From: Clostridiales bacterium
GTDB lineage: Bacteria > Bacillota > Clostridia > Monoglobales > Monoglobaceae
Direction: 5' to 3'
Assembly (NCBI GenBank): GCA_019419865.1
Contig: JAHZIG010000005.1
Span: 1-64,000, forward strand
Length of the DNA stretch: 64,000 nt
Position numbers and translations under genes: made by a program
Notes under the pieces: model-generated
Told to the model about the DNA's origin: nothing
Databases searched by the model: none
The model's input: only the letters and a program-made list of their open reading frames with translations
Shown here: piece by piece, positions 30,960-39,028 of the stretch
Layout: every line of letters begins with the position of its first letter
Position numbering within the stretch: position 1 is the stretch's first letter

Positions 30960-30988
30960 ATTATATCCCAATTCACAGATAAAGTCAA
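30960..30988 (-). promoter_or_regulatory. Consensus promoter of the antisense RNA
   Basis: On the minus strand TTGACT, 17 bp, TATAAT, then ATAAGCAG. The -35 box overlaps the first bases (AACATAG) of the heptad-repeat copy at 30987, as at 491. Confidence 0.75.
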
Positions 30989-31076
30989 CATAGATTTTAG
31001 GTTTTTAGGAGTTAGGCGTCAGGAAAATATCGCCTTGCGCCTACTCCCTAATCCCTACCGTTCTAATTCCTATGTT
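30987..31076. repeat. Heptad-arm interspersed repeat, short copy (90 bp)
   Basis: It runs from AACATAG, ATTTTAGG, TTTTTAGGAGTTAGG to CTACTCC, CTAATCC, CTACCGTT, CTAATTC, CTATGTT. The usual central core is missing. It separates the antisense promoter from the stop of the holin gene at 31078. Confidence 0.75.
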
Positions 31077-31077
31077 G

Positions 31078-31308
31078 TTAGCCGTTTTTCAATTCCGCCA
31101 AATACTCGTCCGCCTTGACCGCGTTCTTAGTCACGCTGTTGTTCTTCCACCAGCTCCACACGGCCGCGCCGATCGTGAACAGTATGCTGACAAGCTGATA
31201 TATGTTATCCTCGGCTATCGGCAATTGTTCCTTGCCGAATATGGCCAAGAGCTGGTTTAGAAGAGCCAAAACTAACACTATCGTTCTCGCTATCGTATCC
31301 GCTTTCAT
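31078..31308 (-). CDS. phi LC3-type phage holin
   Basis: The 76-residue protein begins MKADTIARTIVLVLALLNQL and continues LAIFGKEQLPIAEDNIYQLVSILFTIGAAVWSWWKNNSVTKNAVKADEYLAELK. Two membrane helices separated by a polar loop and the WSWWKNNSVTKNA motif define the phi LC3/phage-holin-1 family. Holins form membrane pores for endolysin release. The ATG overlaps the stop of the upstream gene by one base. No endolysin gene is adjacent. Confidence 0.9.
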   Translation of the reverse strand: MKADTIARTIVLVLALLNQLLAIFGKEQLPIAEDNIYQLVSILFTIGAAVWSWWKNNSVTKNAVKADEYLAELKNG

Positions 31309-31607
31309 TAGGTATCGCCCCCTTCCTTTTCATGTTCGAGCCGCTTTATTCGCTCGTCGTGACTGTCGAGCGTTCCCGCGTGTTCCCACAGCTTCTTATT
31401 GATCTCGTCGATCTTCGAGCTGTGAGCGTTAAGCCTTTTCTCGTGGGTATGTATGCTTTGTATCAGGCTTTCTATGGTAGCGTTGAGCTTTACTATGTTT
31501 ACGTTTAGGTCGTTGATAGGTTTGAAGCACTTCCACGCCACCGCGATAAGCCCGCCCAAAGTCCCCAGTCCCGCTATAAGCATTCCTAAAAATTCATTTG
31601 AGTTCAT
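31308..31607 (-). CDS. XhlA-like membrane coiled-coil phage protein
   Basis: The 99-residue protein starts with a hydrophobic segment (FLGMLIAGLGTLGGLIAVAWKCF), then a long heptad helix (NDLNVNIVKLNATIESLIQSIHTHEKRLNAHSSKIDEINKKLWEH...RIKRLEHEKEGG). This arrangement is found in small phage lysis-cassette proteins near holins. Its product would be membrane-anchored with an oligomeric stalk. It lies between the fibre gene and the holin. Confidence 0.6.
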   Translation of the reverse strand: MNSNEFLGMLIAGLGTLGGLIAVAWKCFKPINDLNVNIVKLNATIESLIQSIHTHEKRLNAHSSKIDEINKKLWEHAGTLDSHDERIKRLEHEKEGGDT

Positions 31608-31630
31608 TTTGACCCTCTCCGTTCTGTTTC

Positions 31631-34069
31631 TTATACGCTGCCTGAACCGTAAAGGCCGTAGAAACTATCGCTGCTGTAAACTATCGCCGGGATAAAACTC
31701 GTTAAAATAAATTGACCGTCTGCATAAGTAAACGTCGGATACATCGCTTTGAATACATCTGTGTAGAATTGAGCGCAAAGCGACTTCTCCACCGCATAGG
31801 TCTTAGCGTTAATATTTAACGTTATAGTCCCCGAACCTTCGAAAGTTAATTGATTATTGAGTATGACCCTCGTGCCCGACGGCGGGTTTGTCGGGAAATT
31901 GTCGATCGTAAGAGTTACCGTCCTGCCTCCTTCGGCGCCCCCGATCGTAGCGGTTTGAAAAAACGTCTGCGGTATTGTGTCATAAACCGCCTTAACCGCC
32001 GCCGGAGTCGCCGCCGTTCCGTCGGATGCGTCGTTTGTCGAATTTACGCTATCGTTGAGCTTGACGATCCCGTAATTCGTGTCGTCGCCTATAGCCGCGC
32101 TTGCGTTACCGGACTCGCTTTCACCGAAGACGTCCGCGTTCGGCGTGAAAGTGATTTCGTATTTGTAATCCACGCCTTCGGAATAGTAATCGGTTATCTT
32201 CATGGTTCCGAGCCGAACGTATATGTAATCCTCCGTTTCGACTACGGGGTTATCGTCGGTGGTCTGCAGCGTATTAACGCCCTCTAAATTAAAACCGTTG
32301 GCCCTATAGTTATATGTATCGGCTTTCATCAGGTACGTCTCTATTGCTAACTCGTTAAAAGTCCCGGAGCCATAGCAAGCGCTTTCAAGTCCTTGTATTG
32401 TGAGATTGATGTTATCGTCGTCGATGGACGAGGCTATTTTGGTAAGTTCCATACCCTCGACTTTGTACACGTCTATACCGGTCCCTATATGCAGCAAGTC
32501 CGTCGCCGAGCTCGGCTGAGCGAAATATTTGCTAAAGCCTGTATAAGTAGTGGTTCCGTCCTCATAGGTTTCGGTCATAACGTCGCTCTCGGGAACGCTT
32601 CCATCCCCAAATCTGAGCTGATACTCCGCGTCGACGCCTACTATTTTCTCCACGATCTCGTTTATAGCTCCTACTACGTTTGTTTTATTGCTTGTGTTTA
32701 AATTGTCCGGATCGCCGACGTTCGTCTTGATTTCGCTGATATTCTCTCTTATCATGTAGTCGTCGCCAAGCTTTACGTCGAGCGCGGTCGTTTTTAACAA
32801 TACGTCTACCGGGTCTCCGGTAATAGCGATCCCTGAGCTGCCAATTTCTATCCCGTTCGTATTCTGAAGCAGAACTCTTCTTGTAGTAACGTCTCCGTAC
32901 GGCATAGTTTGCGTTCCTATCATACTTGAAAAGTTGTCCTTCGGAACGATGTTATCAAAGTCGATCTTGGAATTGACATAATCCGTATCTACGATCTCGC
33001 CTACGCCGAGAGCCAATCGCTCCTCAAAAATGTGTCCTTCATTATCTACGAGGTCGTATGAGTCCCAGCCTAATTGTCCGTTTCGGATCCATAGATTTAT
33101 TGCTCCGTTGTTCTTGGGACTTACGATCGTATTTATCGCCGCTACGGCGTTTGTTTTATCGACGGTATTAAGCTCGTCCAGATCGCCGACGTCGGTCAAA
33201 CTCCCGTCCGCCTCGACTATGCGCTTGTCGTATACCTGCATGGTCTTAGCCGTATTATTCGTTCCCGTTCCAAGCTGCACGGCGTCGATGGCGTTATTGC
33301 TTGTATCGACCGTCTTGGCGGTTTTGCCGATCGCTACGCCGTCGCCCGTCACGGCTTCCCAGCCCATTGCTCCGCCGTTTGTACTCTTAGCTTCGCTGCC
33401 TATCGCTCCGCCGGTCGAAGTGTTCGCCGCATACCCTACGGCTCCGCCGTGGTAAGCGCTCGCGGAATTTCCTACCGCCGCGCCCATGCCGTTACTCTTG
33501 GCGTGGTATCCGCCCGAGAATCCCGAGGCGGTTTCGGCCTCGCTGCCTATCGCGGCTCCGGCTCCGGTAGTCTTTGCGTAGTTGCCTATCGCCACGCCGC
33601 CCGATGCGTTGGAGGCGTTGTTTCCGGCGACGAAGCCGCCGTTCGTTACCTTGTCGGCCTTGGAGGTTAAAGCGGTTTGCGTAGATTGCGCCTGATCTTC
33701 GGCGGACTGCGCTTTGTCGTACGCCGATTTTACGGCCGACGGCGTAGCCGCGGTCCCGGCGTTTGCCGAGGACGTGGACGTAACGCTGTCGCTCAGTTTA
33801 ACGTGTCCGTACAGCGCGGTCGTAGCGGAGCCGTATTCCGCAGAAGCGGAGGAGTGGTCTGTCGGAGCCTTTGAATCTAAGACGTCCTTTACCGTCTCGC
33901 CGGAACCGTAATCTACGTCTTCGGCGCCGTGCCTATGTCCGGCGCCGCTGAAATGAGTCTGAAGCTCGTCGTTCATCGAGCCGATCTGTTTGTCTATGTA
34001 TTTTTGCGTCCAGCCGTTATTGCCGTCCGAGGCGTAGGCCTTGCCGTTTGAATCGTACCATATTGACAT
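31631..34069 (-). CDS. Phage tail-fibre/adhesin-like protein with YadA-type head repeats
   Basis: ATG 34069 after AAAGAGGTAATTT gives 812 residues. The N-terminus (MSIWYDSNGKAYASDGNNGW) is a short anchor. A tail-fibre repeat (YGHVKLSDSVTSTSSANAGT, then AATPSAVKSAYDKAQS) recurs near residue 690 as YGIVKLNDSVNSTNDASDGT. Between about 150 and 280 lie repeats with AIG/AVG periodicity (GGVAIGNYAKTTGAGAAIGS), as in YadA-like head domains. Several coiled-coil breaks (DELNTVDKTNAVAAINTIV, NLNTSNKTNVVGAINEIV) suggest a trimeric fibre. There is no signal peptide. It is the first gene of a three-gene fibre/XhlA/holin transcript. Confidence 0.75.
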   Translation of the reverse strand: MSIWYDSNGKAYASDGNNGWTQKYIDKQIGSMNDELQTHFSGAGHRHGAEDVDYGSGETVKDVLDSKAPTDHSSASAEYGSATTALYGHVKLSDSVTSTSSANAGTAATPSAVKSAYDKAQSAEDQAQSTQTALTSKADKVTNGGFVAGNNASNASGGVAIGNYAKTTGAGAAIGSEAETASGFSGGYHAKSNGMGAAVGNSASAYHGGAVGYAANTSTGGAIGSEAKSTNGGAMGWEAVTGDGVAIGKTAKTVDTSNNAIDAVQLGTGTNNTAKTMQVYDKRIVEADGSLTDVGDLDELNTVDKTNAVAAINTIVSPKNNGAINLWIRNGQLGWDSYDLVDNEGHIFEERLALGVGEIVDTDYVNSKIDFDNIVPKDNFSSMIGTQTMPYGDVTTRRVLLQNTNGIEIGSSGIAITGDPVDVLLKTTALDVKLGDDYMIRENISEIKTNVGDPDNLNTSNKTNVVGAINEIVEKIVGVDAEYQLRFGDGSVPESDVMTETYEDGTTTYTGFSKYFAQPSSATDLLHIGTGIDVYKVEGMELTKIASSIDDDNINLTIQGLESACYGSGTFNELAIETYLMKADTYNYRANGFNLEGVNTLQTTDDNPVVETEDYIYVRLGTMKITDYYSEGVDYKYEITFTPNADVFGESESGNASAAIGDDTNYGIVKLNDSVNSTNDASDGTAATPAAVKAVYDTIPQTFFQTATIGGAEGGRTVTLTIDNFPTNPPSGTRVILNNQLTFEGSGTITLNINAKTYAVEKSLCAQFYTDVFKAMYPTFTYADGQFILTSFIPAIVYSSDSFYGLYGSGSV

Positions 34070-34220
34070 AAAATTACCTCTTTCCTTAAAAATTTTTACG
34101 AACCAATCAAGTTTGGACATATAAAGTCCATAACTTAATTATACACTCTTTAAAGCGACATATGGGGACAACATGAGGGTTACGCGTAAATAAATGGTGG
34201 ATTAAACTGAATAAAACGGC

Positions 34221-34255
34221 AAAAAATAAGGACTCCGTTTAATCGCGAAGTCCTT
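34221..34255 (-). terminator. Terminator after the ANTAR-protein gene
   Basis: AAGGACT (34228-34234) and AGTCCTT (34249-34255) form the stem. On the minus strand it is followed by ATTTTTT. Confidence 0.75.
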
Positions 34256-34281
34256 ATAGATATAAAAATTTTAAAACAGTA

Positions 34282-34860
34282 TCAGTCGTCGTCTCTGTAA
34301 AGAGCGATCAGGCGGTTGGAGATCTCCAGCTTGGTGGAACGCTTATCCATAGCCATCTTTTCAATATAGCGGTGAGCTTCCGGCTCGGACATTTTTTCAA
34401 ACTCGACAAGGAGGCATTTCGCGCGGGAGACCACTCTCTGCTCCTCGTATTTCTTCTGAAGTTTGCGGTTTTCGGACTCGTATTTTTTCAGCCTGTTTCT
34501 AAACGCCGCGGCGAGCCTGACCGAAGACAGAAAATCGCTCTGCTGAAACGGTTTGGGACAGACCAAAACGCCGGCGGGTTCGAGCTTTGACGATAACAGG
34601 CCGTACGATTCAGCCTTTACTATAGCTATCACGCTAAGCGAGGTAGATTGGATAATATCGAGCGCGAGTCCGTGCCCCTGCTCGTCTTTAAGCGGCATAT
34701 TTACTATCATTATGTCGTAGTCGACCTGTAATATCGAACGCCGCGCGTCCGAACCGTCGAATACAAGATCGATATTCGTCCACGAATAACGGCGGAGTAA
34801 TTGCTCGAGCGCCTCGCCGCTCTTTTTTGAGGCGGAGACTAATAAAATTTTTTCATCCAT
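34282..34860 (-). CDS. ANTAR-domain response regulator (putative antiterminator)
   Basis: The 192-residue protein has a receiver-like domain (MDEKILLVSASKKSGEALEQ...DYDIMIVNMPLKDEQGHG) in which the expected phosphorylated Asp is replaced by Asn (IVNMPL), so phosphorylation at that site is unlikely. A coiled coil (RLKKYESENRKLQKKYEEQRV) links to the ANTAR domain (about 140-190: AKCLLVEFEKMSEPEAHRYIEKMAMDKRSTKLEISNRLI). ANTAR proteins bind paired hexaloop hairpins and prevent termination. It lies 86 bp downstream of the glutamine synthetase gene, fitting nitrogen control. GGAGGAGTAACAT precedes the ATG. Confidence 0.88.
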   Translation of the reverse strand: MDEKILLVSASKKSGEALEQLLRRYSWTNIDLVFDGSDARRSILQVDYDIMIVNMPLKDEQGHGLALDIIQSTSLSVIAIVKAESYGLLSSKLEPAGVLVCPKPFQQSDFLSSVRLAAAFRNRLKKYESENRKLQKKYEEQRVVSRAKCLLVEFEKMSEPEAHRYIEKMAMDKRSTKLEISNRLIALYRDDD

Positions 34861-34946
34861 ATATGTTACTCCTCCGTTTATGATGATTTTTATCGGTAAA
34901 CAACTTAAATCTTTTCATATTTAGAAATTGCGCCCATAACTTGCCG

Positions 34947-36245
34947 CTAAATAGCGGAAAAGTACTGCTCGGTCTCGTATTGATCCTTATCGACGGCTTT
35001 TTTATAGTCGAGCCATTCCAGACGTTTCTGCTCGACATAAGTATCGATTATGCTCTCGGGCAGGACGTCCTTTAAAAATTTGCTGTTTTCAGCCAGATTA
35101 ATAGCCTCCTCGAGCGTCCTTGGCAGAGGCTCTACGTCCGATAGGTTGTCCTTGACCCTGACGTTTATCGGCGGAACAAGCTCCAAACCGTCTCTTATCC
35201 CCTCGAGTCCCGCGGATATGAGAAGCGCGTAGCCGAGATAGGGATTACAGCTCGGGTCGGGAGATCTCAGTTCGATCCTCGCGTCCGAACTCGACGAGGA
35301 CGACGGGATGCGGATAAGCTGTTGTCTGTTCTGCACCGACCAGGACACGTATTTCGGAGCCTGATGCTGACCGAACCTTGCGTACGAGTTCGTCAGCGGA
35401 TTTAGAAGCAGCGTCATTTCACCGGTTCGCCTTAAGACTCCGGCGATAAACTGTTTGGCCGTTTCGTTTTCGATATTCGACACATTATTGAGCCCTTTAT
35501 AGATCGAAATATTCATATGCAGACCGTTTCCGCTCTGATTTTTAAGCGGGCGGGGCATAAAGGACGCGAACAGTCCGTTTATACTCGCTATGGTCTTTAC
35601 GAGGTTCTTGAAGGTCATAAGATGATCGGCGGCTTCGACCGGGGCGCTGTGCCTGAACACTATCTCGTGCTGACCGGGGCCTTTCTCGTGGTGCGAGCTT
35701 TGCGGCGCTATGCCCATCTCCTCAAGAGTCAGACATATCTCGCGGCGCACGTTCTCGCCTTTATCCACGGGCGCCACGTCGTAAAACGTGCCGTAGTCGT
35801 GCGGGATGAGCGTTGGATTGCCGTATTCGTCCGAGTTAAAAAGGTAGAACTCGCATTCGGAGCCTATCTCGCAGTTGTAGCCCGCTTTCTTGGCGTTCTT
35901 GACCGCGCTCTTTAATATATGCCTGCTGTCGCCCTCGAACGGCTTGCCGTCCGGATAGCGTATGTCGCAGAATAGACGGAGCACGCGGCTCTGCTGCGGC
36001 CGCCACGGCAGGATCTCCGCGGTCGTGGGATCCGGAAACAGCAAAAGGTCGCTCTCGCCTATGTTCATAAATCCGCTTATTTCGGACGCGTCGAAAGCGA
36101 TCCCGTTTTCGAGCGCGCGGCTCAGCTCCGAATCCATTATGGATATATTTTTCATATTCCCGAATATATCGAAAAATACCAGCCTGATAAATTTCACGTC
36201 GTTTTCATCGACGTAGTCCATTATATCTTTATAAGAGAACAGCAA
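34947..36245 (-). CDS. glnA: Glutamine synthetase, type I
   Basis: The start is TTG at 36245 with GGAGGAG about 8 nt upstream. The 432-residue product has FFDIFGNMKNISI at the N-terminus, metal and ATP residues in GSECEFYLFN (about 130), SSHHEKGPGQHEI (about 185), the NGLHMNISIYKG loop (about 240), NSYARF and RIPSSSSSSDARIELRSPDPSCNPYLGYA (about 315-345). It condenses glutamate and ammonia with ATP. No clear adenylation-loop Tyr of the beta type was recognised, so it fits the Firmicutes alpha type, regulated by feedback and by antitermination rather than by adenylylation. Confidence 0.95.
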   Translation of the reverse strand: MLFSYKDIMDYVDENDVKFIRLVFFDIFGNMKNISIMDSELSRALENGIAFDASEISGFMNIGESDLLLFPDPTTAEILPWRPQQSRVLRLFCDIRYPDGKPFEGDSRHILKSAVKNAKKAGYNCEIGSECEFYLFNSDEYGNPTLIPHDYGTFYDVAPVDKGENVRREICLTLEEMGIAPQSSHHEKGPGQHEIVFRHSAPVEAADHLMTFKNLVKTIASINGLFASFMPRPLKNQSGNGLHMNISIYKGLNNVSNIENETAKQFIAGVLRRTGEMTLLLNPLTNSYARFGQHQAPKYVSWSVQNRQQLIRIPSSSSSSDARIELRSPDPSCNPYLGYALLISAGLEGIRDGLELVPPINVRVKDNLSDVEPLPRTLEEAINLAENSKFLKDVLPESIIDTYVEQKRLEWLDYKKAVDKDQYETEQYFSAI

Positions 36246-36330
36246 TTAAATCTCCTCCTTTTTTGCGATTGGATATTTATTTTAAAAATCTAAGATCGCG
36301 TATGCTTTCGCACAAATCTGAATTTATTAA

Positions 36331-36359
36331 ATTATATCAGAGTCGAATAAAAAACGCAA
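36331..36359 (-). promoter_or_regulatory. Promoter of the glnA transcript
   Basis: On the minus strand TTGCGT, 17 bp, TATAAT. The leader of about 80 nt includes the stem GTGC-GAAA-GCAT. No terminator was recognised in it. The rest of 36360-36606 holds a GACGGTTTCC-AAAC-GGAAGCCGTC hairpin and no gene. Confidence 0.6.
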
Positions 36360-36606
36360 CAAATTTTTTGCGCGAGCCGCCCTGCAAATAAACGGCGGCG
36401 GATCGTGATTTTCGCCGCCGAACAAAGCGGGCGCGGTCGATTAATATGCGCGATACAAATCCCAAAGGCGAAGATAGAGAATTGAGCGCGCGGGCGATAC
36501 GGCGTATACAGAAATAATAAGACGGTTTCCAAACGGAAGCCGTCGCTATCGATCAATATACCTCTGCCGCCATACCGCGTCTTAGCTTCACAGCAACACC
36601 TCCGTA

Positions 36607-38001
36607 TTATTGGACTACATCGATCGTTACGGTGAAGTCGCCGTTCATAGCCGTAAGCGCTTCAAGCCCGGACTCGATGCGTCCTACCGGGATCAGATCC
36701 TCCGAATAGCTCCAGTCGTTATAGAATATGGCTATGTTTCCCCATGGGGCGAACAGAGTAACGTCTCCCGCAGTCGGCGCGCAGCCTCTCGCCGCGTCGT
36801 CTACATAGACCTCGCCGTCCATGTAACAGATCTTTTCTGTGTTGTTGTAATCTTCGAACGTTACCGTCGCCGGCAGTTTTGAAATAATGTCCGCGGCGGT
36901 CTGGTTATCCTCCATTACTATAATAACTTCGTTGTCGTCCCAGCTAAGGCTTATCCTGCGCTCCCGATCCGAAACCGAGGCGTCCGAACTTGCCGCGGCG
37001 TCGGCTGAGAAGCCGCTACTTGCGAGCCACTGCTCGATCTCCGCGTCCGTCGTGGAAGACGCTGCGCGAAGTCCGTCGGTCACGTTCGAGCCGGGCAAGA
37101 GCTCTCTGAGCCTCGATACAGAGTTTTCTATACCGGTACTGCCGCTCGTGCAGAACGGCATTATCGTCTTGCCGGATAGGTCGTAGCTGTCGATAAAGGT
37201 GTTTATGATCCTCGGGATCGTTCCCCACCAGATAGGATAGCCGAGTATGATTGTGTCGTAGTCCGCGATATTGTCTATGGTCCCCGAAATAGCGGGTCTC
37301 GCGTTTTCGTCGTTCATTTCGATGTTGGCGCGGCTGTCGCTGACGTTATAGTTCAGATCCTCGCTTGTATACGGAACCTCGGGAACTATCTCGTACATAT
37401 CTACTCCGGTAAGGCCGGATATACGCTGAGCTATTCCTTCGGTGTTGCCGGTGCAGGAGAAGTAGACTATCAACGCGTTGGACGCGGCGGCGGGAGTTTG
37501 CTGCGCAGTATCGCTCTGAGGCGCGTTTGAGATCGTTATGAGATTTTGCGTCTCGTCCCAGCCGACGCTGAAATTAAAGCTCTCCGCGATAAAGCGGATC
37601 GGCAGCATGGTGCGGTCGTTTATCGTGGTCGGAGCTGCGTCGAGTTCGCGCGCTTCGTTATTTAAGTACGCGGTCGTACTGCCGATCGCAAGCCGGATCT
37701 CGTCGCCGCCGTAGGTAAGCGTCGCCGTCTGAGACGCTTCGTTCCAAGCGACCGAACCGCCCATCGCTTCGATTATGGCGCGGACGGGAACGAGCGTGCG
37801 GTCGTTTACGATAACGGGAACGGTCTCGCGCCCCGGATCGATCTCCGCTTCGGCGCCGTTTACGGTCATCGTCGGGTCGTCGATCCGCAATACTATCGAT
37901 AATCCGTCTCCCGCTTCAGGATTGGACGCCGCGCATGCCGTAAATGAGAATACGGTCAGCATACACGTAAGCGCTAAGAATATGGATAGAACTTTTTTCA
38001 T
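36607..38001 (-). CDS. Exported copper-amine-oxidase-N/flavodoxin/cyclophilin-like fusion
   Basis: ATG 38001 after AAGGAGGTAACC gives 464 residues. A signal peptide ends with a possible lipobox (VFSFTAC). Residues about 45-155 are a copper-amine-oxidase-N-like domain (RTLVPVRAIIEAMGGSVAWN, RTMLPIRFIAESFNFSVGWD). Residues about 170-320 are flavodoxin: phosphate loop FSCTGNTEGIA, YDTIILGYPIWWGTIPRII and TIMPFCTSGSTG. Residues about 345-460 are a cyclophilin-like domain (NEVIIVMEDNQTAADIISKL, APWGNIAIFYNDW, IPVGRIESGLE). Export of a flavodoxin is unusual. It lies 72 bp downstream of a flavin reductase and may belong to an extracytosolic flavin redox system. Confidence 0.82.
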   Translation of the reverse strand: MKKVLSIFLALTCMLTVFSFTACAASNPEAGDGLSIVLRIDDPTMTVNGAEAEIDPGRETVPVIVNDRTLVPVRAIIEAMGGSVAWNEASQTATLTYGGDEIRLAIGSTTAYLNNEARELDAAPTTINDRTMLPIRFIAESFNFSVGWDETQNLITISNAPQSDTAQQTPAAASNALIVYFSCTGNTEGIAQRISGLTGVDMYEIVPEVPYTSEDLNYNVSDSRANIEMNDENARPAISGTIDNIADYDTIILGYPIWWGTIPRIINTFIDSYDLSGKTIMPFCTSGSTGIENSVSRLRELLPGSNVTDGLRAASSTTDAEIEQWLASSGFSADAAASSDASVSDRERRISLSWDDNEVIIVMEDNQTAADIISKLPATVTFEDYNNTEKICYMDGEVYVDDAARGCAPTAGDVTLFAPWGNIAIFYNDWSYSEDLIPVGRIESGLEALTAMNGDFTVTIDVVQ

Positions 38002-38072
38002 TTTGGTTACCTCCTTGAATTTAAAAGTTTGTCTTAAAAATTTATATATTATCGATTTATAAAATCGCGGCC

Positions 38073-38624
38073 TTACAAGCCCTGCTTGCCAAAACTCATG
38101 CACTTGCCGATAACCTCTCCGGTGCGGAGATATTCATAGGTCGGTATTTCGAAGAGAACCGGCTTTAGAACGTTGTAGTCGATCTTTCCGGCTTCGCTTA
38201 ATACGGACTCTTCGGCGTAAACGCCCTCGATCTTGCATATAAAGCTCTCGAAGCCCTCGGTCTCGTATACGTCGTCCACCTTGCAGTCCATTACTACCGG
38301 AGCCTTCCCGATTATCGGCGCGCCGGTCTCGCCGACCGTGTATTCAAATACTTCCGACTTATCGGTTTTGTTTCCGCTTACGCAGCCGACGTAATCGGCT
38401 TCTTTAAGCATGGATTCATCTACGATGTTGACGGTCAGCGAACCGGTTTCCCTGATCCCGCGGTTGGTATAATGCGCGCTCGCAAGGCTTACCATTATCC
38501 GGTCGTGACCTATGATTCCCAAGTGTCCGACCAATACGTAATTGGGCTTTCCGTCTACCATCGTTCCTACCACTACCAGCGGCGTCGGGTAGAGCGCCAA
38601 ACTTTTACCGATATTTTTCTTCAT
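38073..38624 (-). CDS. Flavin reductase family protein (FMN-binding split barrel)
   Basis: The 183-residue protein has PTPLVVVGTMVDGKPNYVLVGHLGIIGHDRIMVSLASAHYTNRGIRETGSLTVNIVDESM, the FMN-binding motif region of the flavin-reductase-like split barrel. PAP-like and FESFICKIEGVYAEE segments complete the fold. It probably reduces or binds FMN as an electron donor. AGGAGTTGTAATTTTT precedes the ATG. It is cotranscribed with MerR upstream (15 bp gap) and probably with the exported flavodoxin fusion downstream. Confidence 0.85.
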   Translation of the reverse strand: MKKNIGKSLALYPTPLVVVGTMVDGKPNYVLVGHLGIIGHDRIMVSLASAHYTNRGIRETGSLTVNIVDESMLKEADYVGCVSGNKTDKSEVFEYTVGETGAPIIGKAPVVMDCKVDDVYETEGFESFICKIEGVYAEESVLSEAGKIDYNVLKPVLFEIPTYEYLRTGEVIGKCMSFGKQGL

Positions 38625-38638
38625 AAAAATTACAACTC

Positions 38639-39001
38639 CTATCTGTTATTATTTTGTTTCGACGCTTGGATCTTATATCTTAAATAATCCAAACGGTCTA
38701 ATTGTTTCTGCTTGAAATGTATCTCGTCGAGAGCCGTTCCGCGCTTTTTATTGAGCATATCCATACGCTCGTCCTCGGTGTTTTCGCCTTGCGTCAAAAG
38801 CCTCATATATATTTCTACCTCTTCGTTGGTAAAGCCGATATCGTGCAGAGTCATTATCATGCTGAGACGCTTAAGATCGCCGTCGTCGTACTGCAACGAG
38901 CCCATGACTTTTTTGACCTCTCCGCATAATCCCCAGCTCTCATATTCCCTTAAGATCTCGATCGGGATATTATATTGTTCGCTCGCTTCGTAAATAGTCA
39001 T
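38639..39001 (-). CDS. MerR-family transcriptional regulator
   Basis: ATG 39001 follows AAAGGGGAACAT and gives 120 residues; an upstream in-frame start lies in a terminator hairpin. The HTH core is TIYEASEQYNIPIEILREYESWGLCGEVKKVMGSLQYDDGDLKRLSMIMTLHDIGFTNEEVEIY. A dimerisation helix (KKRGTALDEIHFKQKQLDRLDYLRYKIQA) follows. There is no effector domain and no metal-binding Cys. It is the first gene before the flavin reductase and probably controls this set. Confidence 0.88.
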   Translation of the reverse strand: MTIYEASEQYNIPIEILREYESWGLCGEVKKVMGSLQYDDGDLKRLSMIMTLHDIGFTNEEVEIYMRLLTQGENTEDERMDMLNKKRGTALDEIHFKQKQLDRLDYLRYKIQASKQNNNR

Positions 39002-39028
39002 ATGTTCCCCTTTCTTAAACAACAAAAA

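Noticed and set aside
1259-31076. Insertion sequence origin of the heptad repeats
   Set aside because: No transposase remnant and no clear target duplications were seen; a MITE or REP-like origin remains possible but unproved.
36246-36606. Glutamine riboswitch before glnA
   Set aside because: The leader lacks recognisable conserved elements of the glnA RNA and has no terminator.
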